Shown one piece after another: positions 1 through 8,505 of a stretch of 26,456 nucleotides of DNA (the first letter of the stretch is position 1; the number at the start of each line of letters is the position of its first letter). Source of the DNA: Bacteroidota bacterium. Its GTDB lineage: Bacteria; Bacteroidota; Bacteroidia; B-17B0; B-17BO. The notes under the pieces are model-generated. The model did no database searches and was not told the DNA's origin. It saw only the letters and a list, made by a program, of their open reading frames with translations. The translations under genes and the position numbers were made by a program. Location: positions 1 to 26,456 of the forward strand of contig JANXRU010000076.1 of NCBI GenBank assembly GCA_025356715.1, in the 5' to 3' direction.

Positions 1-1146
1 ATCGTGATGTGGAATTACTTCATTTTTTATAAGACTTCCAATAGTAGTGCCCACTTTTTTTAAATATAATTTCGGATGTCTATTTACAAATTCTAAAGCC
101 AGGGTATTGGTCAATAAATAATCGTCTTTAAATTTAATAACTTCATGTTTGTCAAAATTATCAAGCCACGACATAAAGAGCTCTTTTTCTTTAGGTTTAA
201 TAGCGGTAAATGTTTCGTGTTTTAATTTTCTATGTGATTGATTAGCCTCATGTAATTTTTTCTTTCTAAGTATGCTACAGAAAAAACCTTCTGATTGTGT
301 TTTATTAGGATAAAACCGATAGCCATGGCTATGTGTTGTTTCACTGATGCTTTCAATGATCCCCCAATTTTTTGGAATATCAATTTGAGTACTTTCTAAA
401 TTAAATTCAGATACTAACCAATCTACAATTGATTCATTTTCTTGTTCAGAATAAGAACAAGTACTATATACCAATACACCACCATCTTTCAAACTAACAA
501 CTATATCAGCTAATATGCGTTTTTGCCTAGAAGAACATAAATTTACATTATCTAAACTCCATTCACCCACAGCATCGTGTTGCTTTCTAAATAAGCCTGA
601 ACCACTGCAAGGAGCATCTACTAAAATGATATCAAACACTTGATGCATATCTGCAAAAACAGAAGGGTCATTATTTGTTACAACCACATTACTCGTTCCC
701 CACTTCGTCAAATTTTGACATAGTACATCCGCTCGTTGTTTTGCTATTTCATTAGCAACTATTACACTTTGAGTATTTAATAAAGAATTCAATAAAGTAC
801 TTTTGCCACCAGGAGATGCGCACAAATCAAGAGCAAGTAACGTTTCATTAAAATCAACAACAGACTTCAAAGCGTACTCAATAAACATAGAGCCTGCTTC
901 TTGTACATAATAGCACCCAGCTTGAAATAAAATGTCGTGTGTAAAACTCGGACGTTCTTCTAAATAATATCCTTTATCATTCCATAAAACACGCTCATCA
1001 AGTTTAAAAAATAATTCTGTTTTTTTGAAGGGATTAATTCTAACACTGGTTGGTGAAGGTATTTGATGAGCTTCTATAAAGGAATTCTTTTCAAAACCTT
1101 TGCAAGAAGAAATCGATTCCAAAAATTCGTCAGGTAGCGTCATCAT
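1..1146 (-). CDS. NOL1/NOP2/Sun-family rRNA cytosine-C5 methyltransferase (RsmF-like), 3' end outside window
   Basis: My translation of the reverse strand is open for 382 codons from ATG 1146 and runs off the left edge without a stop. An in-frame TAA lies 21 bases upstream of ATG 1146. Seen: an SAM-binding loop at residues 107-116 (DLCASPGGKS), the motif IV cysteine in DAPCSGSG (C180), the motif VI cysteine in YSTCSYSEQENE (C230), and a RFYPNKTQSEGFF segment at 277-289 typical of the end of the catalytic core. In this family the TC-motif cysteine attacks cytosine C6 and the PC-motif cysteine releases the product, so both catalytic residues are present. The segment after about residue 300 corresponds to the RsmF-type C-terminal extension and is cut by the window. 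The family is cytoplasmic and methylates rRNA, usually 16S. The exact target base cannot be read from sequence, so no symbol is given. A second ATG at 1143 is an equally possible start. Confidence 0.93.
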   Translation of the reverse strand, partial: MMTLPDEFLESISSCKGFEKNSFIEAHQIPSPTSVRINPFKKTELFFKLDERVLWNDKGYYLEERPSFTHDILFQAGCYYVQEAGSMFIEYALKSVVDFNETLLALDLCASPGGKSTLLNSLLNTQSVIVANEIAKQRADVLCQNLTKWGTSNVVVTNNDPSVFADMHQVFDIILVDAPCSGSGLFRKQHDAVGEWSLDNVNLCSSRQKRILADIVVSLKDGGVLVYSTCSYSEQENESIVDWLVSEFNLESTQIDIPKNWGIIESISETTHSHGYRFYPNKTQSEGFFCSILRKKKLHEANQSHRKLKHETFTAIKPKEKELFMSWLDNFDKHEVIKFKDDYLLTNTLALEFVNRHPKLYLKKVGTTIGSLIKNEVIPHHD

Positions 1147-1155
1147 ATCAGTAAT

Positions 1156-1163
1156 CAAATATA
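1156..1163 (-). promoter_or_regulatory. -7 box of the methyltransferase gene
   Basis: On the reverse strand this reads TATATTTG, an exact match to the Bacteroidota -7 consensus TAnnTTTG, ending 10 bases before ATG 1146. A TTTG at 1186-1189 could be the -33 element, but its 22-base spacing is a little long. The implied leader is only a few bases. Confidence 0.5.
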
Positions 1164-1200
1164 ATTAAAATGGAGTAATCATTCGCAAATAAAATAATCT

Positions 1201-1208
1201 TACTTTTG
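1201..1208 (+). promoter_or_regulatory. -7 box of recX, overlapping its 5' end
   Basis: TACTTTTG is an exact match to TAnnTTTG. Transcription would start near 1212, which falls inside the longest recX reading frame and at an in-frame GTG (1212-1214). No convincing -33 TTTG is seen 17-19 bases upstream. Confidence 0.45.
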
Positions 1209-1694
1209 TGTGTGTTCGAAAAAAAACAACCTATAAAAATCACAGACCCACATCTTGCATTAATGAAAATGCAAGGTTGGTGTGCTTATCAAGAGCGTTG
1301 CCAACATGATGCACGAAGCAAGTTATACGAGTTAGGTTTATGGCCTGAAGCGGTTGAAAACATAATCGTGAAACTTATCGAAGAAAATTTCATCAACGAA
1401 GAGCGCTTTGCGATACAATTTGCGAAAGGAAAATTTAATATCAAAAAATGGGGTAGAATAAAAATTAAACAAGAATTAAAACAAAAACGAGTAAGCGACT
1501 ATTGTTTAAAAAAAGCATTGCTACAAATAGATGAAGAAGAATACATCGACACCTTAACTAAGGTGATTGCAACTAAAAAAAGGTTAACAACTGAAAAAAA
1601 CCCAATTAAACTGAAATTCAAATTAGCCAATTATGCTATATCAAGGGGTTATGAGAGGGATTTGATTTTTGATGTATTGAATATGACGGAATAA
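1206..1694 (+). CDS. recX: RecX-family regulatory protein
   Basis: RecX proteins bind the RecA filament and damp its recombinase and coprotease activity. The 162-residue product has the family's three-helix repeat pattern. The first repeat contains CAYQERCQHDARSKLYELG (about residues 26-44), a signature of Bacteroidota RecX. Next come FINEERFAIQFAKGKFNIKKWGRIKIKQEL (about 68-97) and a C-terminal repeat ending in a helix-rich tail. The size is normal for the family. The start is uncertain. The longest frame begins with TTG 1206, a GTG follows at 1212, and the first ATG is at 1263 (residue 20). Starting at 1263 would leave only six residues before the first conserved helix, so a TTG or GTG start is favoured. 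The -7 box at 1201-1208 puts the transcript start near the GTG, hinting at a leaderless message. The gene is divergent from the methyltransferase and convergent with the Smr gene. Confidence 0.9.
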   Translation: MCVFEKKQPIKITDPHLALMKMQGWCAYQERCQHDARSKLYELGLWPEAVENIIVKLIEENFINEERFAIQFAKGKFNIKKWGRIKIKQELKQKRVSDYCLKKALLQIDEEEYIDTLTKVIATKKRLTTEKNPIKLKFKLANYAISRGYERDLIFDVLNMTE

Positions 1695-1740
1695 TTTATT
1701 CGATTAGGATTCATTCTGAAAAGTTTATTTTTTATTTTCT

Positions 1741-1850
1741 TCTGCTTGACCAAAAAGAAACAAAAGTCAAGGACGAACGCCATATTTTGTTTTATGCGCT
1801 CCAAAAGCCAGCCCACTATTTGCTATAAAAAAAATTCGCTCCGTTCGTCC
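1741..1850. repeat. Hairpin-rich intergenic element between convergent genes
   Basis: Two inverted repeats are seen. An inner stem CTTGAC (1745-1750) pairs with GTCAAG (1766-1771) around an A-rich loop. An outer 9-base perfect stem pairs GGACGAACG (1771-1779) with CGTTCGTCC (1842-1850). From memory, Bacteroidota genomes carry dispersed intergenic repeats in which a purine-rich AAAAGAAACAAAA core is flanked by a short CTTGA/TCAAG inverted repeat, and this resembles them. It lies between the ends of recX and the minus-strand cluster, so it could also serve as a transcription end for either side, though neither stem has a clean following T-run. The rest of 1695-1941 is AT-rich sequence without a gene. 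Confidence 0.5.
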
Positions 1851-1941
1851 ACGCCTACCACACCATAACTAACGTATGCATTATTTAAAAAATAAACGGA
1901 TTATTAATTAGTGCGGGAATTTAAAATTTTATAAAATGAAA

Positions 1942-2931
1942 TTAATAAATCATAATTTCGGTAGCGCCATAACCGTAGTTTTTGTATGAAGCATCATAAT
2001 AGCTAATATCATCTATTGTTTTTAAAATTTCAATGATTTCCATTTTTAGTTTTCCGTTTCCAACTCCATGTATTACAATCAGTTTTTTAAATCCGTTTTC
2101 TAAACAAAAATCTATTTCTTTTTCAAACCGTTCCAATTGAATGGCTAATATTTGAGAATTTGTTAAACTTTTATGCGTGTCAACTAACTCCTCAATATGC
2201 AAATCAATTTCTCTGGTTAAATCTTTTAATTGTTGCTTGGCAATTGACTTTTTAATTGGTTGTTTAAATTCTTTGATGGATTTTAAACGCGTTACATCTT
2301 CTGGATTAAGTCTCTGTTCCACAACTTGATTGTCAAGGAAATCTTCTTTTAATACATAAGCATAAACAGGGAATTTAAACTCATCATGTTTTATCAACGA
2401 AGATTGTGAAATAATACGATCATTGATAAACAAAATTTCAGCTAAAGGAATTTGAGATTTATAATGCATGTTTTTAAAAAATAAACATTCAATTTTATGA
2501 TACGCGTATTCTGTAAAAAAATTCTTTTTGACTTGTTTTAAAAATATTTTTTGATACGCTCCAAGCTCCCCGTGTTTAAGGGTTTGGAAATGTGCATTAT
2601 CTTTCACTGAGTAGGTGAAGGCAGCATTGTAGGAAGATGAATTGAATAAATAAAATTTATACTCACTCACTAACATAGGTAAATCATGATCGGTTTCAAT
2701 AATGAAATAAATAGAATCAGATAAAATGGTTTCTAATTCCATTTCCATATTTTCTACTTCAGGATTTAAAATCAATTCGGTATGTATAGGCACCAAATGC
2801 TTCGTTAAATAAGGAATTTCGAAACCATCATTCATTTCTACAAATACAGTTTCCCTATCTTTAAATCTCGTAATAACGCCCTCCCCTACTTCATTTAAAA
2901 ATCTTACTTTATCTCCTATACGTAATTTCAT
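1942..2931 (-). CDS. DUF2027 and Smr-domain protein
   Basis: This 329-residue protein has two parts. Residues 1 to about 235 match the DUF2027 pattern, opening with a small barrel-like segment (KLRIGDKVRFLNEVGEGVITRF) of the kind seen in many Bacteroidota Smr proteins. Residues about 240-329 are an Smr (MutS2 C-terminal) domain with the DLHIEEL motif (243-249), the IHGVGNGKLK motif (287-296) and the usual GYGATEIMIY ending. Smr domains are linked to nucleic-acid binding or nicking; in bacteria, MutS2-type Smr domains have been tied to recombination control and rescue of collided ribosomes. The precise role of the DUF2027-Smr architecture is unknown to me. It starts at ATG 2931, six bases after the comEC stop, so the two are almost certainly co-transcribed. 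Confidence 0.92.
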   Translation of the reverse strand: MKLRIGDKVRFLNEVGEGVITRFKDRETVFVEMNDGFEIPYLTKHLVPIHTELILNPEVENMEMELETILSDSIYFIIETDHDLPMLVSEYKFYLFNSSSYNAAFTYSVKDNAHFQTLKHGELGAYQKIFLKQVKKNFFTEYAYHKIECLFFKNMHYKSQIPLAEILFINDRIISQSSLIKHDEFKFPVYAYVLKEDFLDNQVVEQRLNPEDVTRLKSIKEFKQPIKKSIAKQQLKDLTREIDLHIEELVDTHKSLTNSQILAIQLERFEKEIDFCLENGFKKLIVIHGVGNGKLKMEIIEILKTIDDISYYDASYKNYGYGATEIMIY

Positions 2932-2937
2932 TTCTAT

Positions 2938-4983
2938 TTAAAATTTAATTGTAAATGCACCTTTTTCTTTAACTGAATAAAAGTATGCGCCTTCACTTTC
3001 ACATTGCTTCTTTAATTCCTTTACAAAGTTATAATTGTTACTGCAATCGGCAATAATAATAGGTTTTGCTTTAGTTAAATTATTAAATGTAAGAGGTGTG
3101 TTATTACTCACAATAATATATTTTGCATTATGGCTAAAAGCTGTCATAGAGGGGCTATTATAAAACATAATAGCAGTTGAGTTTACGCGAATGTAATTAC
3201 CAATAAGCGTATTAATTAATGGATTAGAAAAATTTAAAAAATACGGTTTTACAAATCGGTTAAATTCACTGCTAGATAGACCATTCGTGTCGCTATAAAA
3301 ATGTTTGCCAATTCTTAATACTATAGCTGATTTATTTTTTACACTAAAAACAACTAATTCATTTTGTTTTAGTTGGTTAAAATTAACTCCTATTGAAATT
3401 GTTATCCAAGTAATTAAAACAACTCCTACAATCAACAATTGCGTATATTTTTTAGCGTATATAAAAACAAAAAGTGTTATCAAAAATAGTGAACAAAATA
3501 GTGCGTCCATTTTAGAAAATGAAATAAAATCTAAAAAGCCATAACTTGAATTATCGGTCAATTGAGAAACCCAAAGCATGATAGAAGTAGAGCCATTAAT
3601 AAGAAAAGCAAAAAACATCTTAAGAACAGTAATTTTATAACAAAAAATTAAAATGACAGTTGCTCCCATTAAGAAAATACTAATAGGAATAATAATTAAA
3701 TTAGAAAAAGCAAACCAAATAGGGAATTGATGAAAAAAGTATAACGAAATAGGAAGTGTAAAAACAGTTGCTGCCACCGACATTAATATTAAATTCCAAA
3801 ACCACTGCCCAATTTTATTTTCAAAAATATATAGTCGATGAAGAATAGGATACAGATACATAATTCCAAACACGGCAAAATAACTTAACAAAAAACTTGC
3901 ATCTTCAATTAAATAAGGATCAAACAATAATAATACAAAAGCAGAAACTAACAATGTATTGTATGAATTCCCTTGTTTATAAAACGCATTTCCTATACTT
4001 ACTAATGACAGCATGAGTGCCGCCCGCAATACCGACGGAGAAAATCCTGTTATAATAACAAATAATATCAAAGACAAAATAACGACTAAACATTTCGATT
4101 TCTTCCGTTTGTCATGTTTATCAAAAAATAAGAAAATAGATATAATTAAACCATACAACAAACCCGTATGCATGCCTGAAACAGATAATATATGAAGTGT
4201 TCCCGAATGAGAAAAACTCTGCATAATATCCTTATCAATTTCATCATCATACCCAACCAATAAAGCTGTGCAAATAGAGAATGCTTGTTGCGACAAACCA
4301 CAATTTCTTAATATAGAAACCACGTGCGCTTTAATTTTCGCACCAAATTGAATCAAGGAAAATGATTGCTTAAAATCTTTCAAAACACAAATTTGTTCGG
4401 GCTTTGCATAAACTGTGTTGTAAATATTTTTACGTTCTAAAAACTCTTTATAATTAAACTCATTAGGATTTTTGGGCTCATTAATATACCCAAATTTAGA
4501 ATTTATAAAAACAGTGTTCCCAATAGTAAATTTTAAAGTTGAATCTTTTTTTACATAAACAACCATGTTACCCATTGTGAAAAACCAATTGTTATTCGAC
4601 TCGATAGAATTTAACTGAACGGATAACTTTATAAATTTATCCGTTACCACAGGCAAATCATCAATAATTCCAATAAAACGCTGCTCTTTTTGCTCTATAT
4701 GATGAGTATAATGCCTAACATTATTTTTAGCATTATATAAAAAACAAGATTCATTTGCTAAGAAAAATAACAAAAGATCTGCACTAAAAATATATAACCA
4801 CTTTTTAATCCAACTCTTTGAATTAAAGAATTTTTGAATTAAAAATGAACATACAAACAAAAGAAAAGCAGATAAAAAAAATACATGTAAGTTTTGAATA
4901 TACCCAACCTTTATAGTAAAAAATACCCCTAACAAATAAGGAATAAGTATTTTTAAAAATGGGATGGTTTTAAAATTGATCAC
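2938..4983 (-). CDS. comEC: ComEC/Rec2-family DNA-uptake channel, no C-terminal metallo-beta-lactamase domain
   Basis: ComEC forms the inner-membrane channel that brings single-stranded DNA into the cell in natural transformation. The 681-residue product begins with a hydrophobic pair of helices, followed by a soluble OB-like/DUF4131 segment (about 95-200). The Competence domain follows (about 235-510), containing the hallmark HILSVSGMHTGLLYGL (264-279) and PSVLRAALML (316-325) within about ten membrane helices. After the last helices (about 500-530) comes a soluble tail of about 150 residues that lacks the HxHxDH metal site of the beta-lactamase domain found in Bacillus ComEC. I recall this shortened form as common in Bacteroidota. 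The start is GTG 4983, because a TAA stop directly precedes it in frame. A TACATTAG sequence (4994-4987, reverse strand) is a near match to a -7 box just upstream. Competence itself is inferred from the family only. Confidence 0.92.
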   Translation of the reverse strand: MINFKTIPFLKILIPYLLGVFFTIKVGYIQNLHVFFLSAFLLFVCSFLIQKFFNSKSWIKKWLYIFSADLLLFFLANESCFLYNAKNNVRHYTHHIEQKEQRFIGIIDDLPVVTDKFIKLSVQLNSIESNNNWFFTMGNMVVYVKKDSTLKFTIGNTVFINSKFGYINEPKNPNEFNYKEFLERKNIYNTVYAKPEQICVLKDFKQSFSLIQFGAKIKAHVVSILRNCGLSQQAFSICTALLVGYDDEIDKDIMQSFSHSGTLHILSVSGMHTGLLYGLIISIFLFFDKHDKRKKSKCLVVILSLILFVIITGFSPSVLRAALMLSLVSIGNAFYKQGNSYNTLLVSAFVLLLFDPYLIEDASFLLSYFAVFGIMYLYPILHRLYIFENKIGQWFWNLILMSVAATVFTLPISLYFFHQFPIWFAFSNLIIIPISIFLMGATVILIFCYKITVLKMFFAFLINGSTSIMLWVSQLTDNSSYGFLDFISFSKMDALFCSLFLITLFVFIYAKKYTQLLIVGVVLITWITISIGVNFNQLKQNELVVFSVKNKSAIVLRIGKHFYSDTNGLSSSEFNRFVKPYFLNFSNPLINTLIGNYIRVNSTAIMFYNSPSMTAFSHNAKYIIVSNNTPLTFNNLTKAKPIIIADCSNNYNFVKELKKQCESEGAYFYSVKEKGAFTIKF

Positions 4984-5036
4984 TTACTAATGTAATGAAT
5001 ATAATTATTAATTGAGTGCCATTAAAAACTGTTTAT

Positions 5037-8000
5037 TTAAATTTTTAATCCAATAAACAGAATGTCATCTGTTTGCTCGTAATTACTCTGCCATATAGCA
5101 ATTTCAATCATCAATTTTTGACGAAGCTCTACCATTGGCAAATGATTATTCATTAATAAAAACTGACGTAATCGTTGAGGATTATACTTTTTATTTTTAT
5201 CTCCTCCAAACTGATCCGTTATTCCATCTGTAAATAAAAACAACAAATCATCCTTTTTGATTGATAACTTTTTACTTGGAATAACAGCATCTAGATCCGC
5301 ATAACCACCTATACTGACATTTTCAGAGGCAAGTGTAATTAATTCATCATTAGAAATGATATACAAAGGCCTGTTAGCATTTACGTATTCAATGGTTGAG
5401 TTTTGTTTATTAAAACAAATTAGAGCAATATCTAAACCATCATTTACCATTTCATCTCTGTTTTCGTTTAATCGAACTTTGATTTCTTTTCTCAAAAACT
5501 CTATTATTTTAGTTGGACTGTGAGACGTGCTAATATTAACAAATTCATTTAAAATATTACTTGAAATAAGAGACATGAATGCTCCCGGAACACCATGACC
5601 TGTGCAATCGACAACGGCAACATAAACCAAATTATCTATTTCTTTTATCCAATAATAATCTCCACTCACAATGTTTCGAGGCTGGTAATAAATAAAATGC
5701 TCAGCAAAGTAACTCTCTAAATGAATTGTATTTGGCAAAATGGTTTGCTGAATTCGTTGGGCATATTTGATACTGTCAGTTAAATCGTTATTAATACCCT
5801 GAATTAATGTATTTTGAATTTCAATTTCTCGTTTTTTATTTTCTATTTCTGAAGTCCGAGATTTAACTAACAATTCTAATTTAATACGTTCACGTTTCAT
5901 TCGTTTTTCTCGACCAACAATTAAAAAATAAAGACTGGATATAACTATTACAGTTACAAGTAAATAAAACCATGTGGCATTCCAGAAAGGGGGATTAATC
6001 GTGAAATTATATGTAAATTCTTTGCAGTTATCAAAGTCATTACTCAGTGATGCTTTAATAAGCATACTATAATCACCAGCAGGAAGATTACGATAAACAA
6101 TTTCATTCGTATTAAATAAGGTGTTCCATTCTTTATCGAAGCCGATTAGTTTATGAGCATAGTTTATTTGTTTTTGGTCGGAAATATAATCCGTATTAAG
6201 AAAGAGTTGGATCGTATTATGAGTATAATCAAGCTGTAAATTTTTTGGGATTTTATACCAATTAAAAAAACCATCAAATTTCACACCACTTAGATATCCT
6301 TCGCTAAACAAAGCATCATCTGTCCAATCAACCATTTTATTATCTATTCGGATTGAGTTAATAAACACATTTATATTTGTTGCTGTTTTTGTTATTCTTT
6401 CCTTATTTGCTACTTGATATTGGCTAAGGCCTTCAATAGAACCTATCCAAATATTTTCTTGATTATCTAATATAGAAGCGTTTGGTTTATTATCATAAGA
6501 AGCAAAACTACTTCCTTTGTTTAAATTTTTTATATCTATAATTTTATTCAAATAACTATCAAAAGCTATTTCATTCAACCCATTATTTGTAACGCACCAA
6601 ATTGCTTCTTTCGAAAATAAAATACTATTTACACAATTACTACTAATTCCATTTTCAATAGTAATTCTTTCTGGAGAAGCCGTAGAGTTGCTTTCAAAAT
6701 AATGGACTTTAATCTTATTTTTCAATATAATTATTCCTACGTCAGAACTGCCTAACCACATATTTCCATTCCAATCCTTTGCAATAGTTTGAATATTTTT
6801 GAATAGTGCAAACTCATTATCAACATGTCCGGTAGTTGGATTTAACAGCCAAACACCTTCATTTGAAGTAATCCAAATATTATTATTATCATCTTCTAAT
6901 AAACAAGTTACATTAAAATTAAGAAGATCATTAATATAAAACGTATTCATGGTATACGACAAATCCTTATTGATCGTAATTCTATCTATTTTGTTTTGGG
7001 CTTGATACCCAATCCACATATCGCCATTTCTAGCTTTGAAAATATACGACACAAAATTACTTACCAAATTATTTGTTTCGGAGATCGCTTTACTAACTTG
7101 CAATGTATTCTTTGTATTTTCTTTTCCAATAATGCTAATGCCGCCACCCATGGTACCTAACCATATATTTCCAAAATTGTCTTCAGCAATACTTTTTATA
7201 ATGGATTCGGTTATTCCTTGCTCCCAAAAACTACGTGTAAACTTTTTGTTTTCAAATTTAAATGCGCCTCCACCATATGTCCCAAGCCAAAACGCACTAT
7301 CCTTAGATTTAAAAACACTAATAACTTTCTCTTCTAATAACCCTGACTTTTGATTATAACTTAATGAACTTTTATCATTTAAGAGTACTAATCCATCATT
7401 GAGAGTGCCAATCCAAGTGTTTGTTTTATCTTGTTTAAAACATAAAGGATGATTTCCAAAGAAACCCGTAGAACTATTTTCCCAAATTAATCCATTTCTC
7501 GAAAAATCAAGTTCATTGGTATTTTTATCTAAAGGCACTTTAATAAAACCAAAGCCATCAGTTGCTAAAAACAAATTACCTTCAGGATCCTTATAAATAT
7601 TAGGAAACCTAGAAACTTCTATAAAATTTGTATTTATTGAATCAAAATGCAAATACTCAGCCTCAAATGAACCATTGTCTGTTCTTTTATCGAAATCGAT
7701 TCGGGCAATTCCATTACCAAAATCGCTGATAAATAAATTGTTTTGTTTGTCAAATTCAATGCTTGTTATTGAATTACCTTTAAGTAAATTATTATTATTA
7801 AAATTAGCAATACGGACTAATTTATTATTAATGGTAGAAGAGGCAATTGAATTTTGAATAAGAACTAATTTTGGCAATTTTGTTGAAATACTTAATTCAA
7901 TAAAAAATAATCCTTTTTTAGAAGTAGATATCCATAAATTACCGTCTGAATCTAGCTCAGCATCCGTTGGGTTTTGCGATGTAACATTTAACATCGGGAT

Positions 8001-8453
8001 TGAATCAAGGTGTGAAATATTTTTACTAATATCTAATACATAATATCCTTTATTAGTAATGATGTGTAAAATGTTATTTCTCTCTAATATTTTTTTGACA
8101 TTACCTTGTATTTTTTGAAAAAGTGGAGTGTTTTCAATTTTATCACCATTAAAAAAACAAAATCCTTTTCGAGTTCCAATAAACAATTTTTCATTTTTAT
8201 AAAATAAACAAGTGATATCATTTGAAGGCAGTCCGTTATTGGTAGAGTATGTTTCGAAAGATTTGCCATTAAATTTAGATAACCCATAATTTGTAGCTAA
8301 CCATAAATTACCGAAATCATCTTGTTCTATTTGCTTGACAGTTGATTGACACAACCCATCTTTAACAGAGAACTTCTGCGAATTAACCTTTTGACCAAAA
8401 CCACTAAGTACGGTTAAAAATAATATGCTGTAAAAGTAAATCCGCTTGGTCAT
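5037..8453 (-). CDS. Propeller sensor with SpoIIE/PP2C phosphatase output
   Basis: This 1138-residue protein looks like a one-protein transmembrane signalling device. A signal peptide (1-21) leads into a periplasmic Reg_prop beta-propeller region (about 30-690), visible as recurring D-x-x-GN-hydrophobic-W-hydrophobic-G/S-T units such as DDFGNLWLAT, EDNFGNIWLGT and DWNGNMWLGS. A Y_Y_Y domain follows (about 740-820), then one membrane helix (about 827-846) and a charged coiled-coil (850-900). The C-terminal SpoIIE-type PP2C phosphatase (about 915-1138) has GDYYW (931), DCTGHGVPGAFMS (949-961), FTDGITDQ (1074-1081) and QTDDILF (1127-1133), so the metal-binding aspartates are in place. Such phosphatases usually act on an anti-sigma-factor antagonist or a similar phosphoprotein. 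No partner gene is next door, so the target is unknown. ATG 8453 follows the Omp85-like gene by 52 bases on the same strand, and comEC follows 53 bases later. Confidence 0.9.
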   Translation of the reverse strand: MTKRIYFYSILFLTVLSGFGQKVNSQKFSVKDGLCQSTVKQIEQDDFGNLWLATNYGLSKFNGKSFETYSTNNGLPSNDITCLFYKNEKLFIGTRKGFCFFNGDKIENTPLFQKIQGNVKKILERNNILHIITNKGYYVLDISKNISHLDSIPMLNVTSQNPTDAELDSDGNLWISTSKKGLFFIELSISTKLPKLVLIQNSIASSTINNKLVRIANFNNNNLLKGNSITSIEFDKQNNLFISDFGNGIARIDFDKRTDNGSFEAEYLHFDSINTNFIEVSRFPNIYKDPEGNLFLATDGFGFIKVPLDKNTNELDFSRNGLIWENSSTGFFGNHPLCFKQDKTNTWIGTLNDGLVLLNDKSSLSYNQKSGLLEEKVISVFKSKDSAFWLGTYGGGAFKFENKKFTRSFWEQGITESIIKSIAEDNFGNIWLGTMGGGISIIGKENTKNTLQVSKAISETNNLVSNFVSYIFKARNGDMWIGYQAQNKIDRITINKDLSYTMNTFYINDLLNFNVTCLLEDDNNNIWITSNEGVWLLNPTTGHVDNEFALFKNIQTIAKDWNGNMWLGSSDVGIIILKNKIKVHYFESNSTASPERITIENGISSNCVNSILFSKEAIWCVTNNGLNEIAFDSYLNKIIDIKNLNKGSSFASYDNKPNASILDNQENIWIGSIEGLSQYQVANKERITKTATNINVFINSIRIDNKMVDWTDDALFSEGYLSGVKFDGFFNWYKIPKNLQLDYTHNTIQLFLNTDYISDQKQINYAHKLIGFDKEWNTLFNTNEIVYRNLPAGDYSMLIKASLSNDFDNCKEFTYNFTINPPFWNATWFYLLVTVIVISSLYFLIVGREKRMKRERIKLELLVKSRTSEIENKKREIEIQNTLIQGINNDLTDSIKYAQRIQQTILPNTIHLESYFAEHFIYYQPRNIVSGDYYWIKEIDNLVYVAVVDCTGHGVPGAFMSLISSNILNEFVNISTSHSPTKIIEFLRKEIKVRLNENRDEMVNDGLDIALICFNKQNSTIEYVNANRPLYIISNDELITLASENVSIGGYADLDAVIPSKKLSIKKDDLLFLFTDGITDQFGGDKNKKYNPQRLRQFLLMNNHLPMVELRQKLMIEIAIWQSNYEQTDDILFIGLKI

Positions 8454-8505
8454 AATAATGTCATTACAAGTATAACGAAAAACTAAATAAATACAGCCTT
8501 TTTTA

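Noticed and set aside
1927..1938. Short palindrome ATTTTATAAAAT just after the Smr gene
   Set aside because: It is a 12-base AT-only palindrome without a T-run; common by chance at this base composition.
3305..3544. 79-codon plus-strand frame opposite comEC
   Set aside because: It lies antisense to membrane-helix coding sequence; hydrophobic codons read backwards often stay open in AT-rich DNA.
7036..7353. 105-codon plus-strand frame opposite the SpoIIE sensor gene
   Set aside because: It lies wholly antisense to well-supported propeller repeats and has no recognisable protein features.
8084..8287. 67-codon minus-strand frame within the SpoIIE sensor gene in another frame
   Set aside because: It overlaps the propeller coding region on the same strand; no independent evidence, and the main frame is intact.
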